Below, one piece after another: positions 25,455 through 34,825 of a stretch of 64,000 nt of DNA. The translations under genes were made by a program, and so were the position numbers. Under the pieces are notes generated by a model. That model did no database searches. It had not been told where the DNA came from and saw nothing but the letters and a program-made list of their open reading frames with translations. Source of the DNA: Legionella maceachernii (GTDB lineage: Bacteria; Pseudomonadota; Gammaproteobacteria; Legionellales; Legionellaceae); assembly GCF_900167045.1 (NCBI RefSeq), contig NZ_FUXJ01000004.1:1-64000 (forward strand). Reading direction: 5' to 3'. Numbering within the stretch: position 1 is the stretch's first letter; the number at the start of each line of letters is the position of its first letter.

Positions 25455-26873
25455 TCACCCACCAGACGCTTGTTGTATTGGAAAATACACACGAACAATT
25501 AATCCTGTTCCAACAGTAGGGGAGTCTAGCTCTACTCTGCCACCATGCAAGTCGGTAATTTGTCTTACAATCGCCAGACCTAATCCGCTACCTGGGCTCT
25601 TATTTCCTAAAACGCGGAAGAATCGTTCAAATACCCGAGCTTGTAATTCACTGGGTATTCCTGGACCATTATCGCAAACTTCGAGAATTAACTCTGACTT
25701 TTTGGCATGGACACGAACAGACACTTTGCCATTGTCTTTGCAATAGCGTATTGCGTTATCAACGAGATTACGCACAAGAATACCTATGGCAGTTGGATTT
25801 CCGGCAAATCCCGGTAGATTTTCGTCGTGCTCAAATTCAAGTTCGATTTGTTTCTCTACCGCGTTTGGCGCTAGCATGGCGAGTACTTCACGTGTGATTT
25901 TGACTAAATTGACGTCATCAATATCATTAATACTCGCTGCTTCAGGAACTAATTTACTCATTGTAAGCAGTTGTTGCACTATGTGGGTGCTGCGGTTTAC
26001 GCTAGCAATTAATTTTTGCAACGCTGAATTTTTTTCCTCAATGTCATTGGTATTCAATGCAACCTGAGCTTGCGCTTTTAGTGCTGCAAGAGGGGTCCGT
26101 AACTCATGTGCTGCGTCAGCGGCAAAACGTTTTTCGCGCTCAAAGCCTTCTTGGAGACGATAAAATAATTTATTGAGCTCATCAATTACAGGCTTAATTT
26201 CTTCCGGAACTTCCTGCAAATCCACAGGCTCTAAGTGAGTCGGTGCTCGATTAGCCACTTCTTGAGCAACCCGGTCCAAGCTGTCTAATCCTCGACCAAT
26301 AATAATCCAGATCAGCAAACCCGATAAAGGGAAGGTCAGCAGCATGATATAAAGATCGTCTTGAGCAATGCGATGACCTAATTCGTTGCGAGTATCGTAG
26401 CGCTCAGCTAAAACGGTGCGTACACCAGCTTTTTCATTGTAGGCAGTGAAAACTCGCCATTTTTGGTTGCCGAGCATTCTATCACTGAAACCATCGATTT
26501 CAGCTGCCAAAGGAATTTTAGGCGCAGTAGGTGAATGCAGTAGAAGCTTTCCTCCATTAGTCCACACCTGAAAATTAAATTTCTCCATGTAGTTTTTGGG
26601 AGGTAGTTCGTTCAAAAATCGACGCTGGTAATAATTATCAATTTTTTGTGGAATGAGTTCTAAGGCATCCTGAATTTTGTTCAGTGGACGCTGATGAAGA
26701 TCATCGCCTAATAACGCTTGATAGGAGAGAGCTGAGATGGCCATCAAAGTATCCAAGTGCTCTTGAATATCCTTTTGGTCGAGATAATAATTACCGATAG
26801 CAGTAAGGGTCGTTGTGATTGTAATTGCTAATAATAGATTAAATAGCAAAAATTTCCGAATTGAAGATCTCAC
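25455..26873 (-). CDS. pmrB: Sensor histidine kinase, probable PmrB
   Basis: A 472-residue inner-membrane kinase: TM1 at residues about 10-28, a periplasmic sensor of about 140 residues, TM2 near 175-192, a HAMP-like linker, the HisKA motif AADAAHELRTPLAAL (phospho-His near 255) and a full ATPase domain (NLVDNAIRYC, DNGPGIP, GSGLGLAIV). The start is GTG 26873, five bases after the pmrA stop, so the pair is one operon. Architecture fits QseC/PmrB. The assignment to PmrB rests on the partner and on location near rpoS-hmgA-ruvCA, where I recall pmrAB in L. pneumophila. Confidence 0.85.
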   Translation of the reverse strand: MRSSIRKFLLFNLLLAITITTTLTAIGNYYLDQKDIQEHLDTLMAISALSYQALLGDDLHQRPLNKIQDALELIPQKIDNYYQRRFLNELPPKNYMEKFNFQVWTNGGKLLLHSPTAPKIPLAAEIDGFSDRMLGNQKWRVFTAYNEKAGVRTVLAERYDTRNELGHRIAQDDLYIMLLTFPLSGLLIWIIIGRGLDSLDRVAQEVANRAPTHLEPVDLQEVPEEIKPVIDELNKLFYRLQEGFEREKRFAADAAHELRTPLAALKAQAQVALNTNDIEEKNSALQKLIASVNRSTHIVQQLLTMSKLVPEAASINDIDDVNLVKITREVLAMLAPNAVEKQIELEFEHDENLPGFAGNPTAIGILVRNLVDNAIRYCKDNGKVSVRVHAKKSELILEVCDNGPGIPSELQARVFERFFRVLGNKSPGSGLGLAIVRQITDLHGGRVELDSPTVGTGLIVRVYFPIQQASGG

Positions 26874-26878
26874 GGTAC

Positions 26879-27547
26879 TTAATTACTCTCGTTTTTTTCT
26901 GCCATGTACCCCACACCTCGAATAGTGCGAATAAAATTGGCATTGAGTTTTTTCCGCAAGTTATGAATATGAACCTCTAGGGCATTAGAATCTACATCTT
27001 CATCCCAACCATAAATACTTTGCATAAGCTGTTCACGTGATAAGACTTGGCCGCTGTTTTCCAGCAATTTTTGTAATAAAGCAAACTCACGTCGCGGTAC
27101 ATTGATCATGACATCATCGACGTAGACTGAATGTGCAGCAGGATCTAATGTAATGTTTCGATATTGTAAGACAGAATCAGCGCGTCCTTGTGAGCGTCTA
27201 ACAAGTGCTCGAACTCGAGCACTTAATTCGTTTAAATCAAAAGGTTTAGTCATGTAATCATCAGCGCCACTATCGAGTCCCTTAATCCGATCTTCGACGG
27301 TTTCACGGGCAGTGAGAATAATGACTGGCGTTGCATTTCCATCATGACGGATGGCCTGAAGAAAACCTAAGCCTGAGAGTTTAGGTAGCCCCAGATCAAG
27401 AATAATAAGTTCGAAAGATTCAGATTTTACTGCAGCTCTTGCTGCTTCGCCATCCTTTAGCCAGTCAACGACATAGCCAAATTGAGTGAGGCCTGCTTTC
27501 ACTGCATCACCCAGTAATTCATCATCTTCAACTAGTAGCAATCGCAT
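26879..27547 (-). CDS. pmrA: OmpR-family response regulator, probable PmrA
   Basis: A 222-residue regulator. The receiver domain has acidic ED at 8-9, phospho-acceptor D51 in IILDLGLPKLSG, and the Lys in MTKPFDLNEL. The winged-helix output domain contains SREQLMQSIYGWDEDVDSNALEVHIHNLRKKL (quoted here in name only by its ends SREQLM and NLRKKL) and GVGYMAEK. Start ATG 27547 follows AGGAG. In Legionella, PmrA activates many Dot/Icm effector genes through a tandem cTTAATatT element. QseB is the alternative name for this subfamily. Confidence 0.85.
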   Translation of the reverse strand: MRLLLVEDDELLGDAVKAGLTQFGYVVDWLKDGEAARAAVKSESFELIILDLGLPKLSGLGFLQAIRHDGNATPVIILTARETVEDRIKGLDSGADDYMTKPFDLNELSARVRALVRRSQGRADSVLQYRNITLDPAAHSVYVDDVMINVPRREFALLQKLLENSGQVLSREQLMQSIYGWDEDVDSNALEVHIHNLRKKLNANFIRTIRGVGYMAEKNESN

Positions 27548-27572
27548 TCCTGCTCCTAATGGTTAAACGATT

Positions 27573-28136
27573 CTAACGTGAATCGCTAGAGGGTTGACTT
27601 TCGATGTCTCTTTCAATGAGGTGCCTGGTTAAGTATATTGCTTGAATAAAAACAAATACTAATGTAAAGCCAGCACCACCAAATAATTTGAAATTAACCC
27701 AGATGTCGGTACTGTAATAATAAGCAACATACAGGTTAACACTACCCATTAAAACAAAAAATATAGCCCAAGCAAAATTTAATCGGTACCACACCTTCTG
27801 CGGTAAGCTAATGTTTCCTTCCATCATCTTTTGGATCAGCGGTTTTTTACTGATCAAAGGCGAAATGAGAAATACCAATGAAGTAAGCCAATAGATTCCG
27901 GTGGGTTTCCATTTAATAAACCAAGGGTTATGAAAAAATAAAGTGGCTCCACCTAATACAAAAATTAACCCAAAGCTAATGAGATGCATCTTTTCATAGC
28001 GCTGATGTTTAAACCGATAAAACACCACTTGAAAAAGGGATGCGGCCATAGCAATAGCAGTGGCGTTATAAATTCCAAACAATTTATAACTTAAGAAAAA
28101 AATAAAAATCGGAAAAAAATCAAAGAATAATTTCAT
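27573..28136 (-). CDS. yciB: Inner-membrane septation protein A family (YciB/IspZ)
   Basis: A 187-residue protein with five to six membrane helices, starting [20 protein letters not shown], as YciB proteins do, and holding the conserved [18 protein letters not shown] segment. YciB helps envelope integrity and septal peptidoglycan assembly. The stop is 25 bp before pmrA, and the start is 65 bp after the stop of the unknown gene at 28202, so a four-gene leftward unit is plausible. Confidence 0.92.
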   Translation of the reverse strand: MKLFFDFFPIFIFFLSYKLFGIYNATAIAMAASLFQVVFYRFKHQRYEKMHLISFGLIFVLGGATLFFHNPWFIKWKPTGIYWLTSLVFLISPLISKKPLIQKMMEGNISLPQKVWYRLNFAWAIFFVLMGSVNLYVAYYYSTDIWVNFKLFGGAGFTLVFVFIQAIYLTRHLIERDIESQPSSDSR

Positions 28137-28152
28137 AGCCCTAATTCATTTT

Positions 28153-28168
28153 TTAATATTTCTTTAAG
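28153..28168 (+). promoter_or_regulatory. Weak PmrA-like tandem TTAA motif
   Basis: TTAATATT followed 11 bases later by TTAAGTAT, just upstream of yciB. Spacing is right and the first half is exact, but the motif reads on the plus strand, away from the genes it would control. Low confidence. Confidence 0.25.
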
Positions 28169-28201
28169 TATATCACACGATTTCTAACTCACTTACAAGC
28201 C

Positions 28202-29701
28202 TTAAACTTTATGACTAAAATGCGTGGCATCTGAAATTTCAGGGCTATCAGGGTTATTTTCAAGTTGAAAAGCCGCTTTTTCCAAAGCGGTTTCCACAAG
28301 ATTGAAAGCTTGCTTTTGCATCTCAGGTTCTCTTAAGGACATTATTTTGGCTAGCAAGATCTCCACTTCTTTTTTTACGGCGCTCATTTGCGCGTCTTCG
28401 GCTTCCATTCCCCCGTTGCTAAGTGGCCTAATAACGATATCGGGTAGAATACCTGTAGGCTTATGTTTGGATAGGGATTGGAATTTTCGCTTTTCGTCAG
28501 GTGAAAAAAAAGAATGGTAAGACCTTTTAACAGAAAACGAAGTGGCTTGTTCTTCTGATTCGATAGGCGAATCAATGGACGTTGGATCGGAGTCGCCCAT
28601 CAGCATATCAAAGCGTTGTTTGAGTTGTTCTCGAGAATAAGACCGAGTAAAGTAAGCATCTAGCCAATTCACCAGTAATTCTGGTTTATCCACCTGTATT
28701 TGTAATGGTTTCGCAGGATCACTGGGATGAGTGATAAAAAAATCGGCGGTTGCCTGAAAGCAAGCCAATTTTTCACCGGGATAAATAATGCAATTTATTC
28801 CTTTTTTCGCACTAAGCCAAATCACTGCAGGACTTTCTTCGGTAAGATAGCCGCGTGAACGATGAAGCCAAAGATCAAAGCCACCTTCCTTTTTGTGGCG
28901 TTTTGCAAAATCCTGTGCATCTTCCTCAATCTTACTCTTTAATGCATCTTGCTTGTAACACTCTATGAGTTCTTGTTGGTTTTCTACAAAATCAGGATCG
29001 CTATTGATCCATTCTTCCCATCGCACGATTTTAAAATGCTTGCCTTTCTCAATGGCCAATTGATTGATTACAGCAATTTTGGCGTCGATAGGGCTGTACT
29101 CAGGTTTTATTGCTTGGCGTAGTGCAGTAAATTGTTCTGTGGTTAAATTAAGCTTATTTAAAACATTATTTGCTTCTTCGCCAGGAGTATTTCTAACCAG
29201 CTCATATAAACGCTCAAATTCATGAATTGATAAATGGAATGGCAATAAAAATTGCGTTAGATTTTCTTGAAGGTAATCGTCTCCAAGAGCGAGAGCTTGC
29301 CTTTCAAGTTCTGCTTTCTCGTCAGCGGCTAAATCCGCTGTCATGGGTTTTAGATTGTGCCAACTGACTTTATCTGCCACGAGGAAAGTAGTAAATTCTT
29401 TACTTTGAGTATCCATTTCAGACGCATTGTCTTTTTCTGACTCCTCGTCAGATTTGCTTTGACGTTTTTTAGTCTTTGCGTTGTAGAGCTTGTCAGCACT
29501 TAAAGGATCAGGTTTAGTAGGACCTGCGAGTGCACGTTCAATGATCGCGCCTAAATACTCCCCGGCACAATGCTCCTTACCTCGTATGCTCAAGAGCACC
29601 AAGCTTTGGATACCATGTATACCTTTTAAATTTTGCGCATCTTTTCCATTAAATTTGGCAGTAAGAATATGCCCATCTTTAGGGCCATGAACTCGAGGCA
29701 T
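28202..29701 (-). CDS. Unknown protein, candidate Dot/Icm effector
   Basis: A 499-residue, highly charged, soluble protein without signal peptide or membrane helix. Residues about 70-100 form a Lys/Asp/Glu-rich linker (KTKKRQSKSDEESEKD). The central part (residues 105-370) is helical with a VIWLSAKKGINCIIYPGEK strand region. The C-terminal 130 residues are low in order, then a helix rich in Glu. I recognise no domain. Charge, lack of known fold, position beside pmrAB and a tandem TTAA element about 190 bp upstream (29891-29909) make an effector plausible. GAGGA precedes ATG 29701. Confidence 0.7.
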   Translation of the reverse strand: MPRVHGPKDGHILTAKFNGKDAQNLKGIHGIQSLVLLSIRGKEHCAGEYLGAIIERALAGPTKPDPLSADKLYNAKTKKRQSKSDEESEKDNASEMDTQSKEFTTFLVADKVSWHNLKPMTADLAADEKAELERQALALGDDYLQENLTQFLLPFHLSIHEFERLYELVRNTPGEEANNVLNKLNLTTEQFTALRQAIKPEYSPIDAKIAVINQLAIEKGKHFKIVRWEEWINSDPDFVENQQELIECYKQDALKSKIEEDAQDFAKRHKKEGGFDLWLHRSRGYLTEESPAVIWLSAKKGINCIIYPGEKLACFQATADFFITHPSDPAKPLQIQVDKPELLVNWLDAYFTRSYSREQLKQRFDMLMGDSDPTSIDSPIESEEQATSFSVKRSYHSFFSPDEKRKFQSLSKHKPTGILPDIVIRPLSNGGMEAEDAQMSAVKKEVEILLAKIMSLREPEMQKQAFNLVETALEKAAFQLENNPDSPEISDATHFSHKV

Positions 29702-30090
29702 TTGTTTTCCTCAGAATAAAACTTTTAAATATTTATAAAAAAATCTTTAAAATTCAATATAATTAATTGCAATTTATTTCCCGATTTTCCAAAAATTATA
29801 AAGAATCGCATTGTTTATTTTAGCATGGATTCATGATTTTTTTTTCGAAAATCGCCCAGAAATTCTAAGACTCCCATTTTACTATTAAATAAATTAAGGA
29901 AATATTAACTTCACCATCTTTTATGAGCTATTACTTATGAACTAGACTAATAATTTAGCAGAAAATCGATTAATTTGATATTTAGGTGATTAAACTCCAT
30001 GTCTTTAACGTGTTATCATAATGAAGAATAAAAGAATTTAATAACGAACTTATCCTCATAATAAGTTGGTATAGCTTAGAAAGGTGAATC
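29702..30090. other. AT-rich divergent promoter region
   Basis: About 390 bp separating two divergent genes, very AT-rich with long A and T runs. It holds the PmrA-type element at 29891-29909 and the kinase gene ribosome site AAAGGTGA. No coding frame of note. Confidence 0.6.
29891..29909 (-). promoter_or_regulatory. PmrA-type box (tandem TTAAT, 11-bp spacing)
   Basis: On the minus strand GTTAATATT is followed, 11 bases on, by CTTAATTTA, matching the tandem cTTAATatT element I know for Legionella PmrA. It points toward the gene starting at 29701 but lies 190 bp away, so a long leader would be implied. Confidence 0.5.
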
Positions 30091-31329
30091 ATGACTTTTG
30101 AGGGAAAGGAAGAGCTTCTAAATATTATCGATGAAAAAGACGAAGAAATTGCTCGTTTAAAAGCCGCTTTGGAGCAAGAAAAGTTGCAATTTAAAAATGA
30201 ACTCACCGAGGTTCAGGATTATTATGAAAATATTCTTGCCATAATGCCCGGCCACGTCTACTGGTTAGATAGGAACAATGTTTTTCTTGGCTGTAATGAC
30301 TTGCAAGCGAAGAATGCTAAATTGGAATCTAGAAAAGAGATCGTTGGAAAAACCAATTACGATATGCCGTGGAAAGATCAGGCTGATGAATTAAATAGGC
30401 TGAATACTCTCGTGATGGAAACGGGGGTGCCTCATGCAGCGGAAGAGTACGCGGTAATGGCAAATGGATTGGCTATCTATTTTTCACAAAAAACCCCGCT
30501 TCGCGACAAAAACAATCGTATTATCGGTGTCTTAGGAATTTCAATTGATATTACTGAGCGTAAAAAAATGGAAGCGGCTTTGCGCCGAGCGAAAGAGTCA
30601 GCTGAAGTGGCAAACCACGCGAAAACGGAATTTATTGCGAACATGAGTCATGATATTCATACGCCATTGAATGGAATAGTGGGGTTATCCAAAATTTTGG
30701 AAGAAAAAATTCATGCCACTGAAGAAAAGCAATATGCACGTTGGATTAAGGAAAGTGGGGAGCAACTGTTAAGTTTATTAAATAGGGTAGTGCAAGTGAT
30801 ATCCAAAGAGCTCATTGAAATGGAGGTGAACGAAGAAATAGTGGAATTGCGTCAATCGGTTCAGAGCATCGTTCATCTTCTTTTACCCGCCATAAAGCTG
30901 AAAGGCCTTGAGCTAATCCTTGATCTGGACGAAACAATACCCAAAAAATTAATCACAGATAGAGCGAAACTCCACCGAATTTTATTCAATCTTCTTGATA
31001 ATGCGATTAAATTCACTGAAAAAGGGACTATCACGCTCAAAATAAAAGTCATTGTGGATGACAAAGAGTACGTACGATTACAATTTAGCGTAGAAGATAC
31101 TGGAATCGGTATTCCGGAAGAGTTGCATATTCAAATTTTTGAGCGCTTCTTTTGTGTTGATCCTACTTATCAGGCCGAACAAGGTACGCATGGGCTTGGA
31201 TTGCATGTCGCCCAAAATTATGTCGGTTTATTAAGCGGGGAAATAGAAGTAGACAGTGAGCCGGGTAAAGGTTCGTTATTCTACTTTACTTTGCCAATGA
31301 AGGTAGCGGATAGGCAAGATAATTCTTAA
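30091..31329 (+). CDS. PAS-domain sensor histidine kinase (orphan)
   Basis: A 412-residue kinase without membrane helices, so cytosolic. Residues 5-45 form a coiled coil (charged heptads ending QEKLQFKNEL). A PAS domain spans about 45-165 (IMPGHVYWLDRNNVFLGCND, IIGVLGISIDITERKK). HisKA carries ANMSHDIHTPLNGIVGL with phospho-His near 187; the ATPase domain is intact (LFNLLDNAIKFTEKG, DTGIGIPEEL, THGLGLHVAQN). No response regulator or receiver domain is nearby, so its partner is encoded elsewhere. Ribosome site AAAGGTGA precedes ATG 30091. The signal sensed is unknown. Confidence 0.88.
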   Translation: MTFEGKEELLNIIDEKDEEIARLKAALEQEKLQFKNELTEVQDYYENILAIMPGHVYWLDRNNVFLGCNDLQAKNAKLESRKEIVGKTNYDMPWKDQADELNRLNTLVMETGVPHAAEEYAVMANGLAIYFSQKTPLRDKNNRIIGVLGISIDITERKKMEAALRRAKESAEVANHAKTEFIANMSHDIHTPLNGIVGLSKILEEKIHATEEKQYARWIKESGEQLLSLLNRVVQVISKELIEMEVNEEIVELRQSVQSIVHLLLPAIKLKGLELILDLDETIPKKLITDRAKLHRILFNLLDNAIKFTEKGTITLKIKVIVDDKEYVRLQFSVEDTGIGIPEELHIQIFERFFCVDPTYQAEQGTHGLGLHVAQNYVGLLSGEIEVDSEPGKGSLFYFTLPMKVADRQDNS

Positions 31330-31349
31330 AGCAATAACATATAAAAATC

Positions 31350-32780
31350 CTAGCCAAGCACTAATTTTTGTCCCGGTTTTAATCGACTTGTATCGATATT
31401 CGGATTGAGCTGACTCAGTGTTTGGACACTGGTGTTATTACGTTTAGCGATGCTACTTAAGCTGTCTCCTGTTTTTACGGTGTATACTCCATATTGCACA
31501 ACGCGCTTCCAGATGATTAATTGTGAACCGATTTTCAAACCTGATGCAGCATTAGTTTGGTTCCAATTTTGGATATCGATTGAGGTTACATTGTATTTCT
31601 TTTCCAATGTTTGATAAGTATCGCCTGGTTGTACAATATGGATCACTTTATAAGTCTGTGTGGTCGGTGGTTTGTCGATTTCTACAGGGGGCGTGGTTTT
31701 AGGGATTGCAGCAACAGGCGCATTTTTGCTGCTTGGAATCAAGATAGATTGCCCCAGCTTTAATTTATCCGACTTCAATTGGTTAAGCTCGCGAATGAGT
31801 TTTACTGTTGTAAAATACCTTTGAGCGATCGAGCCTAATGTATCGCCGCTGTGCACTTGGTGGCGTGTCCAGCTGACTCGTTTATCGACAGGAACAGTAG
31901 CGAGATTGCGATTAAAATGCACTACCTTGTCTGCAGGAATAAGTAATTTAAAGGGTTTGTAGGGTGCGGTTGCCCAGCGATTATAGCCCGGATTGAGTTT
32001 AATGAGATCCCTATAAGAAATGCCAGCCAATTTCGCTGCGTGATTAAGATCAATTTGGCTGCCTATATTGACTTCTTCAAAATAAGGCACATGAGGTATA
32101 TCGGGGAGTGTCACCCGGTATTTTTGCGGGTATTTAATAACTTCAGCTAAAGCAAGTAAGCGAGGAACATACGCTTTGGTTTCACTGGGTACGGGTAAAG
32201 ACCAAAAACTGATATGGCGCGATGATTGGCCACTATTTTTGATGGCGCGAGAGACGGTCCCTTCGCCCGAATCGTAAGCAGCGATGGCGAGGAGCCAATT
32301 GCCATTAAAATATCGGCATAAATGGGTTAAGTAATTCAGTGCACCGTCAGTGGAAGAGCGGATACTGCGCCTGGCGTCAAACCACCAATCTTGTTTTAAA
32401 CCCAAATCATTTCCTGTTCCAGGCATAAGTTGCCACAGCCCCGCAGCACCTACTCCAGAATAAGCAAAAGGATCATAAGCGCTTTCGATCATGGGCAACA
32501 GTGCCAGTTCGCCAGGTAGTCTTCTTTTCTTTACTTCAGTAACGATATGATAAATATAGGGCTCAGCCTGTGCTAATTTTTGTAAATAGCTGGGATGAGT
32601 AATCAACCATTGGATTTGGGATTGCACATCAGGTTGATTAACCTCATGGTTAAGAGTGAATTGGCTGCGTAGGACATCCCAAACATTGGGTGCTGGGCGT
32701 GAATAAAGCGCATGAGGAAAAATAGATAAGCTGCAAAACAGAAGAAAAAAACTAATAAAAGCTAAGGAGGAAAACTTCAA
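31350..32780 (-). CDS. mltD: Membrane-bound lytic murein transglycosylase D
   Basis: Periplasmic enzyme cleaving peptidoglycan glycan strands. TTG 32780 with AAGGG upstream is my start (476 residues), placing the hydrophobic export segment LAFISFFLLFCSLSIF at the N-terminus; an ATG frame begins at 32837. The GH23 domain has the catalytic Glu in LLPMIESAYDPFAYS and GAAGLWQLMPGTG, with AIAAYDSGEGTV. Three LysM domains follow (HQVHSGDTLGSIAQRY, HIVQPGDTYQTLEKKY, YTVKTGDSLSSIAKRN). No clear lipobox Cys is seen after this start. Single gene, upstream of gloB on the opposite reading order. Confidence 0.92.
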   Translation of the reverse strand: MKFSSLAFISFFLLFCSLSIFPHALYSRPAPNVWDVLRSQFTLNHEVNQPDVQSQIQWLITHPSYLQKLAQAEPYIYHIVTEVKKRRLPGELALLPMIESAYDPFAYSGVGAAGLWQLMPGTGNDLGLKQDWWFDARRSIRSSTDGALNYLTHLCRYFNGNWLLAIAAYDSGEGTVSRAIKNSGQSSRHISFWSLPVPSETKAYVPRLLALAEVIKYPQKYRVTLPDIPHVPYFEEVNIGSQIDLNHAAKLAGISYRDLIKLNPGYNRWATAPYKPFKLLIPADKVVHFNRNLATVPVDKRVSWTRHQVHSGDTLGSIAQRYFTTVKLIRELNQLKSDKLKLGQSILIPSSKNAPVAAIPKTTPPVEIDKPPTTQTYKVIHIVQPGDTYQTLEKKYNVTSIDIQNWNQTNAASGLKIGSQLIIWKRVVQYGVYTVKTGDSLSSIAKRNNTSVQTLSQLNPNIDTSRLKPGQKLVLG

Positions 32781-32956
32781 TGCGAAACCCTTATTTTTAT
32801 TATTTGGGGAACAGTGTACTCGATAATAATAAAGCAATAAACCTTTTATTTTTCAAGACAACTGCATATCGCAAGCCTCGTAGCGTTGAGGATCTCCTTG
32901 GCTGACCTCAGGGTGACACATTGCATTCAGGAGGAAAATTGTTGTGTGTCAGTGTA

Positions 32957-33718
32957 TCAGAACTTATCTTTTTCTGCTCGGATTTGCCGAAAAACAGATA
33001 AAGAATCCTGTTCCTGACAACCCTTCAGCTTTGCATATTCCTTGACCGCTGCTACTTGAATTCTAAAAAAAGGATTAATTTGCTTTTCAAGAGTAATCGT
33101 TGAGGGCAGGGAGCAGGGGGGGACTTGATTCAGTAATTTTTGCAAGTGATGATAAATTGCTGGATTATTAGGTTCGACTGTGGCAGCGAAACGAAGATTT
33201 TGTTGCGTGTATTCATGGGCACAATAGACTTGGGTGTCATCGGGTAATGTTTTAAGCATTTGTAACGAATCATGCAATGCTTCGATGCTACCGTCAAATA
33301 CGCGTCCACAGCCTGCTGAAAATAAAGTATCACCGCAGAATAGCCATTTTTGCTGTGGCTCATAAAAGCAAATATGAGTGGACGTGTGTCCAGGTGTAGA
33401 TAAAATGGTAAATTGATATGAATCCAGCGCTAAAATGTCTCCACCCTGCAGAGTATGTGTCACATACGGGATACGCATGTCTTTAGGACCATATACCGAT
33501 AGATGGGGATATGCTTTAAGCAAGCCGGCTGTTCCGCCAATGTGATCAAAGTGATGATGAGTGAGCAAAATGGCTTCAAGCGTTAAGTTTTTCTCCTTTA
33601 AAACTTCTAAGACAGGGCTCGCATCGCCTGGATCCACACAAATGACTTGCTGTTTGTTCATCCCTTCAATAAGCCAGATGTAGTTATCGCTCAATGCTGA
33701 AACCGGTATTACTTTCAT
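32957..33718 (-). CDS. gloB: Hydroxyacylglutathione hydrolase (glyoxalase II)
   Basis: A 253-residue cytosolic metallo-beta-lactamase-fold enzyme hydrolysing S-lactoylglutathione in methylglyoxal detoxification. It has the binuclear site LLTHHHFDHIGG near residue 55, TPGHTSTHICFY near 110, LFCGDTLFSAGCGRVFDG near 130 and a C-terminal QEQDSLSVFRQIRAEKDKF glutathione-binding segment. Length is typical. Its promoter lies in the 43 bp before rlmJ, or the two are co-transcribed. Confidence 0.95.
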   Translation of the reverse strand: MKVIPVSALSDNYIWLIEGMNKQQVICVDPGDASPVLEVLKEKNLTLEAILLTHHHFDHIGGTAGLLKAYPHLSVYGPKDMRIPYVTHTLQGGDILALDSYQFTILSTPGHTSTHICFYEPQQKWLFCGDTLFSAGCGRVFDGSIEALHDSLQMLKTLPDDTQVYCAHEYTQQNLRFAATVEPNNPAIYHHLQKLLNQVPPCSLPSTITLEKQINPFFRIQVAAVKEYAKLKGCQEQDSLSVFRQIRAEKDKF

Positions 33719-33761
33719 TTACATTCCTTTTCTCAGCGCTTTCTCCTTTCTAAAGTTTATG

Positions 33762-34592
33762 CTAAAGGGTCTCTACAATAAAGGAAGAAACACCGGGATT
33801 AAAAAGGGTGCTCAAGTGCTTTAGCGCTGTTCTCATTTCTTCAGCAAGAACATAAGGAGGATTAATAATCCATAAGCCACAGCCAGTCATTCCAGTTTGA
33901 ATGGACTGTGTTAAATTAAATTCAATGCGTAACGCGCTTTGCGCGTTAATGCTTGCCATTGCCCGCAATAACTGCTCGTGAAGCCGGTTATCAATAATGG
34001 GATACCAAAGGCAAAAAACCCCTGTAGCAAAACGATGATAAGCTGATTTAATCGCTTTGGGCACTTCTTTATAATCCGTTTTTATCTCATAAGAAGGATC
34101 AATAAAAATAAGGCCGCGGCGCTCAGTTGGCGGAAGCAAGGCATTAAGATTGGCTATTCCATCGCTATGACTAAAAAAAACTTTTTTTCCACCGTGCGGT
34201 AGTTTTTGCAAACTTTCAAATTCGCGTGGATGCAGCTCACAGCAATATAAGCGGTCTTGTGGACGCAGCAGATCAATAGCTAAGCTAGGTGAGCCGGGGT
34301 AAAAACGCAATTCTTCTGATTCATTGACATGGTGAATGACATGAAGGTATTGAGAAAAAACAGCCGGCAATTTAGCTTTTTGTAACCAAAGCAGGCTAAT
34401 CCCTTGAAGATTTTCACCTGTTTTCATCGCTTGGCTATTTTTCAAATCATACATGCCTCGACCCGAATGCGTTTCAAGGTAAAAAAGGGGCTTCTCTTTG
34501 CTGGTCATGTAAACCAAGACGCGCGTAAGCGTTAAATGTTTAATGACGTCGGCAAAACTACCCGCGTGGTATCCGTGTTGATAACTGAGCAT
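33762..34592 (-). CDS. rlmJ: 23S rRNA (adenine2030-N6)-methyltransferase RlmJ
   Basis: SAM-dependent enzyme methylating A2030 of 23S rRNA. It begins MLSYQHGYHAGSFADVIKH at ATG 34592, matching family N-termini; GTG 34607 would add five residues. Conserved parts include ETHSGRGMYDL (SAM site), YPGSPSLA, and the catalytic motif IFIDPSYEIKTDY (DPSYE, the DPPY variant). Length 276 residues. Followed by gloB on the same strand after 43 bp. Confidence 0.93.
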   Translation of the reverse strand: MLSYQHGYHAGSFADVIKHLTLTRVLVYMTSKEKPLFYLETHSGRGMYDLKNSQAMKTGENLQGISLLWLQKAKLPAVFSQYLHVIHHVNESEELRFYPGSPSLAIDLLRPQDRLYCCELHPREFESLQKLPHGGKKVFFSHSDGIANLNALLPPTERRGLIFIDPSYEIKTDYKEVPKAIKSAYHRFATGVFCLWYPIIDNRLHEQLLRAMASINAQSALRIEFNLTQSIQTGMTGCGLWIINPPYVLAEEMRTALKHLSTLFNPGVSSFIVETL

Positions 34593-34662
34593 AGGATTAG
34601 AAAGCACAATAAGTTTGGGCTGCAGTATATACCCAAGCTAGTTTAAAATGCTATTTTTAGCT

Positions 34663-34776
34663 TTAATTGAATAGGGCAAACGCCTCTCCCTTTTGAACGT
34701 AAATAGTTCTCTTTTTGGCTGCTTCTCGCGCTTTATGGGCGAGATCCATACCTCCAATCAGGATAGCAGCTTGCAT
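34663..34776 (-). CDS. Possible 37-residue ORF or gene fragment
   Basis: In the 218-bp gap a frame from ATG 34776 reads 37 codons (MQAAILIGGMDLAHKARE, then AAKKRTIYVQKGEAFALF) to TAA. The composition is protein-like: a helix with Lys/Arg, then a strand. No ribosome site is obvious and a mini-frame ATG-CGC-TAA precedes it. It may be a fragment of a decayed gene. I do not recognise a family. Confidence 0.35.
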   Translation of the reverse strand: MQAAILIGGMDLAHKAREAAKKRTIYVQKGEAFALFN

Positions 34777-34825
34777 TTAGCGCATAAAAGGAACTTTTTA
34801 ATGCCATTAGAGGCGGTACCCTGTT

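Noticed and set aside
28153-28168. Tandem TTAA with 11-bp spacing near yciB as a pmr promoter
   Set aside because: Orientation is opposite to the genes; kept only as a low-confidence site.
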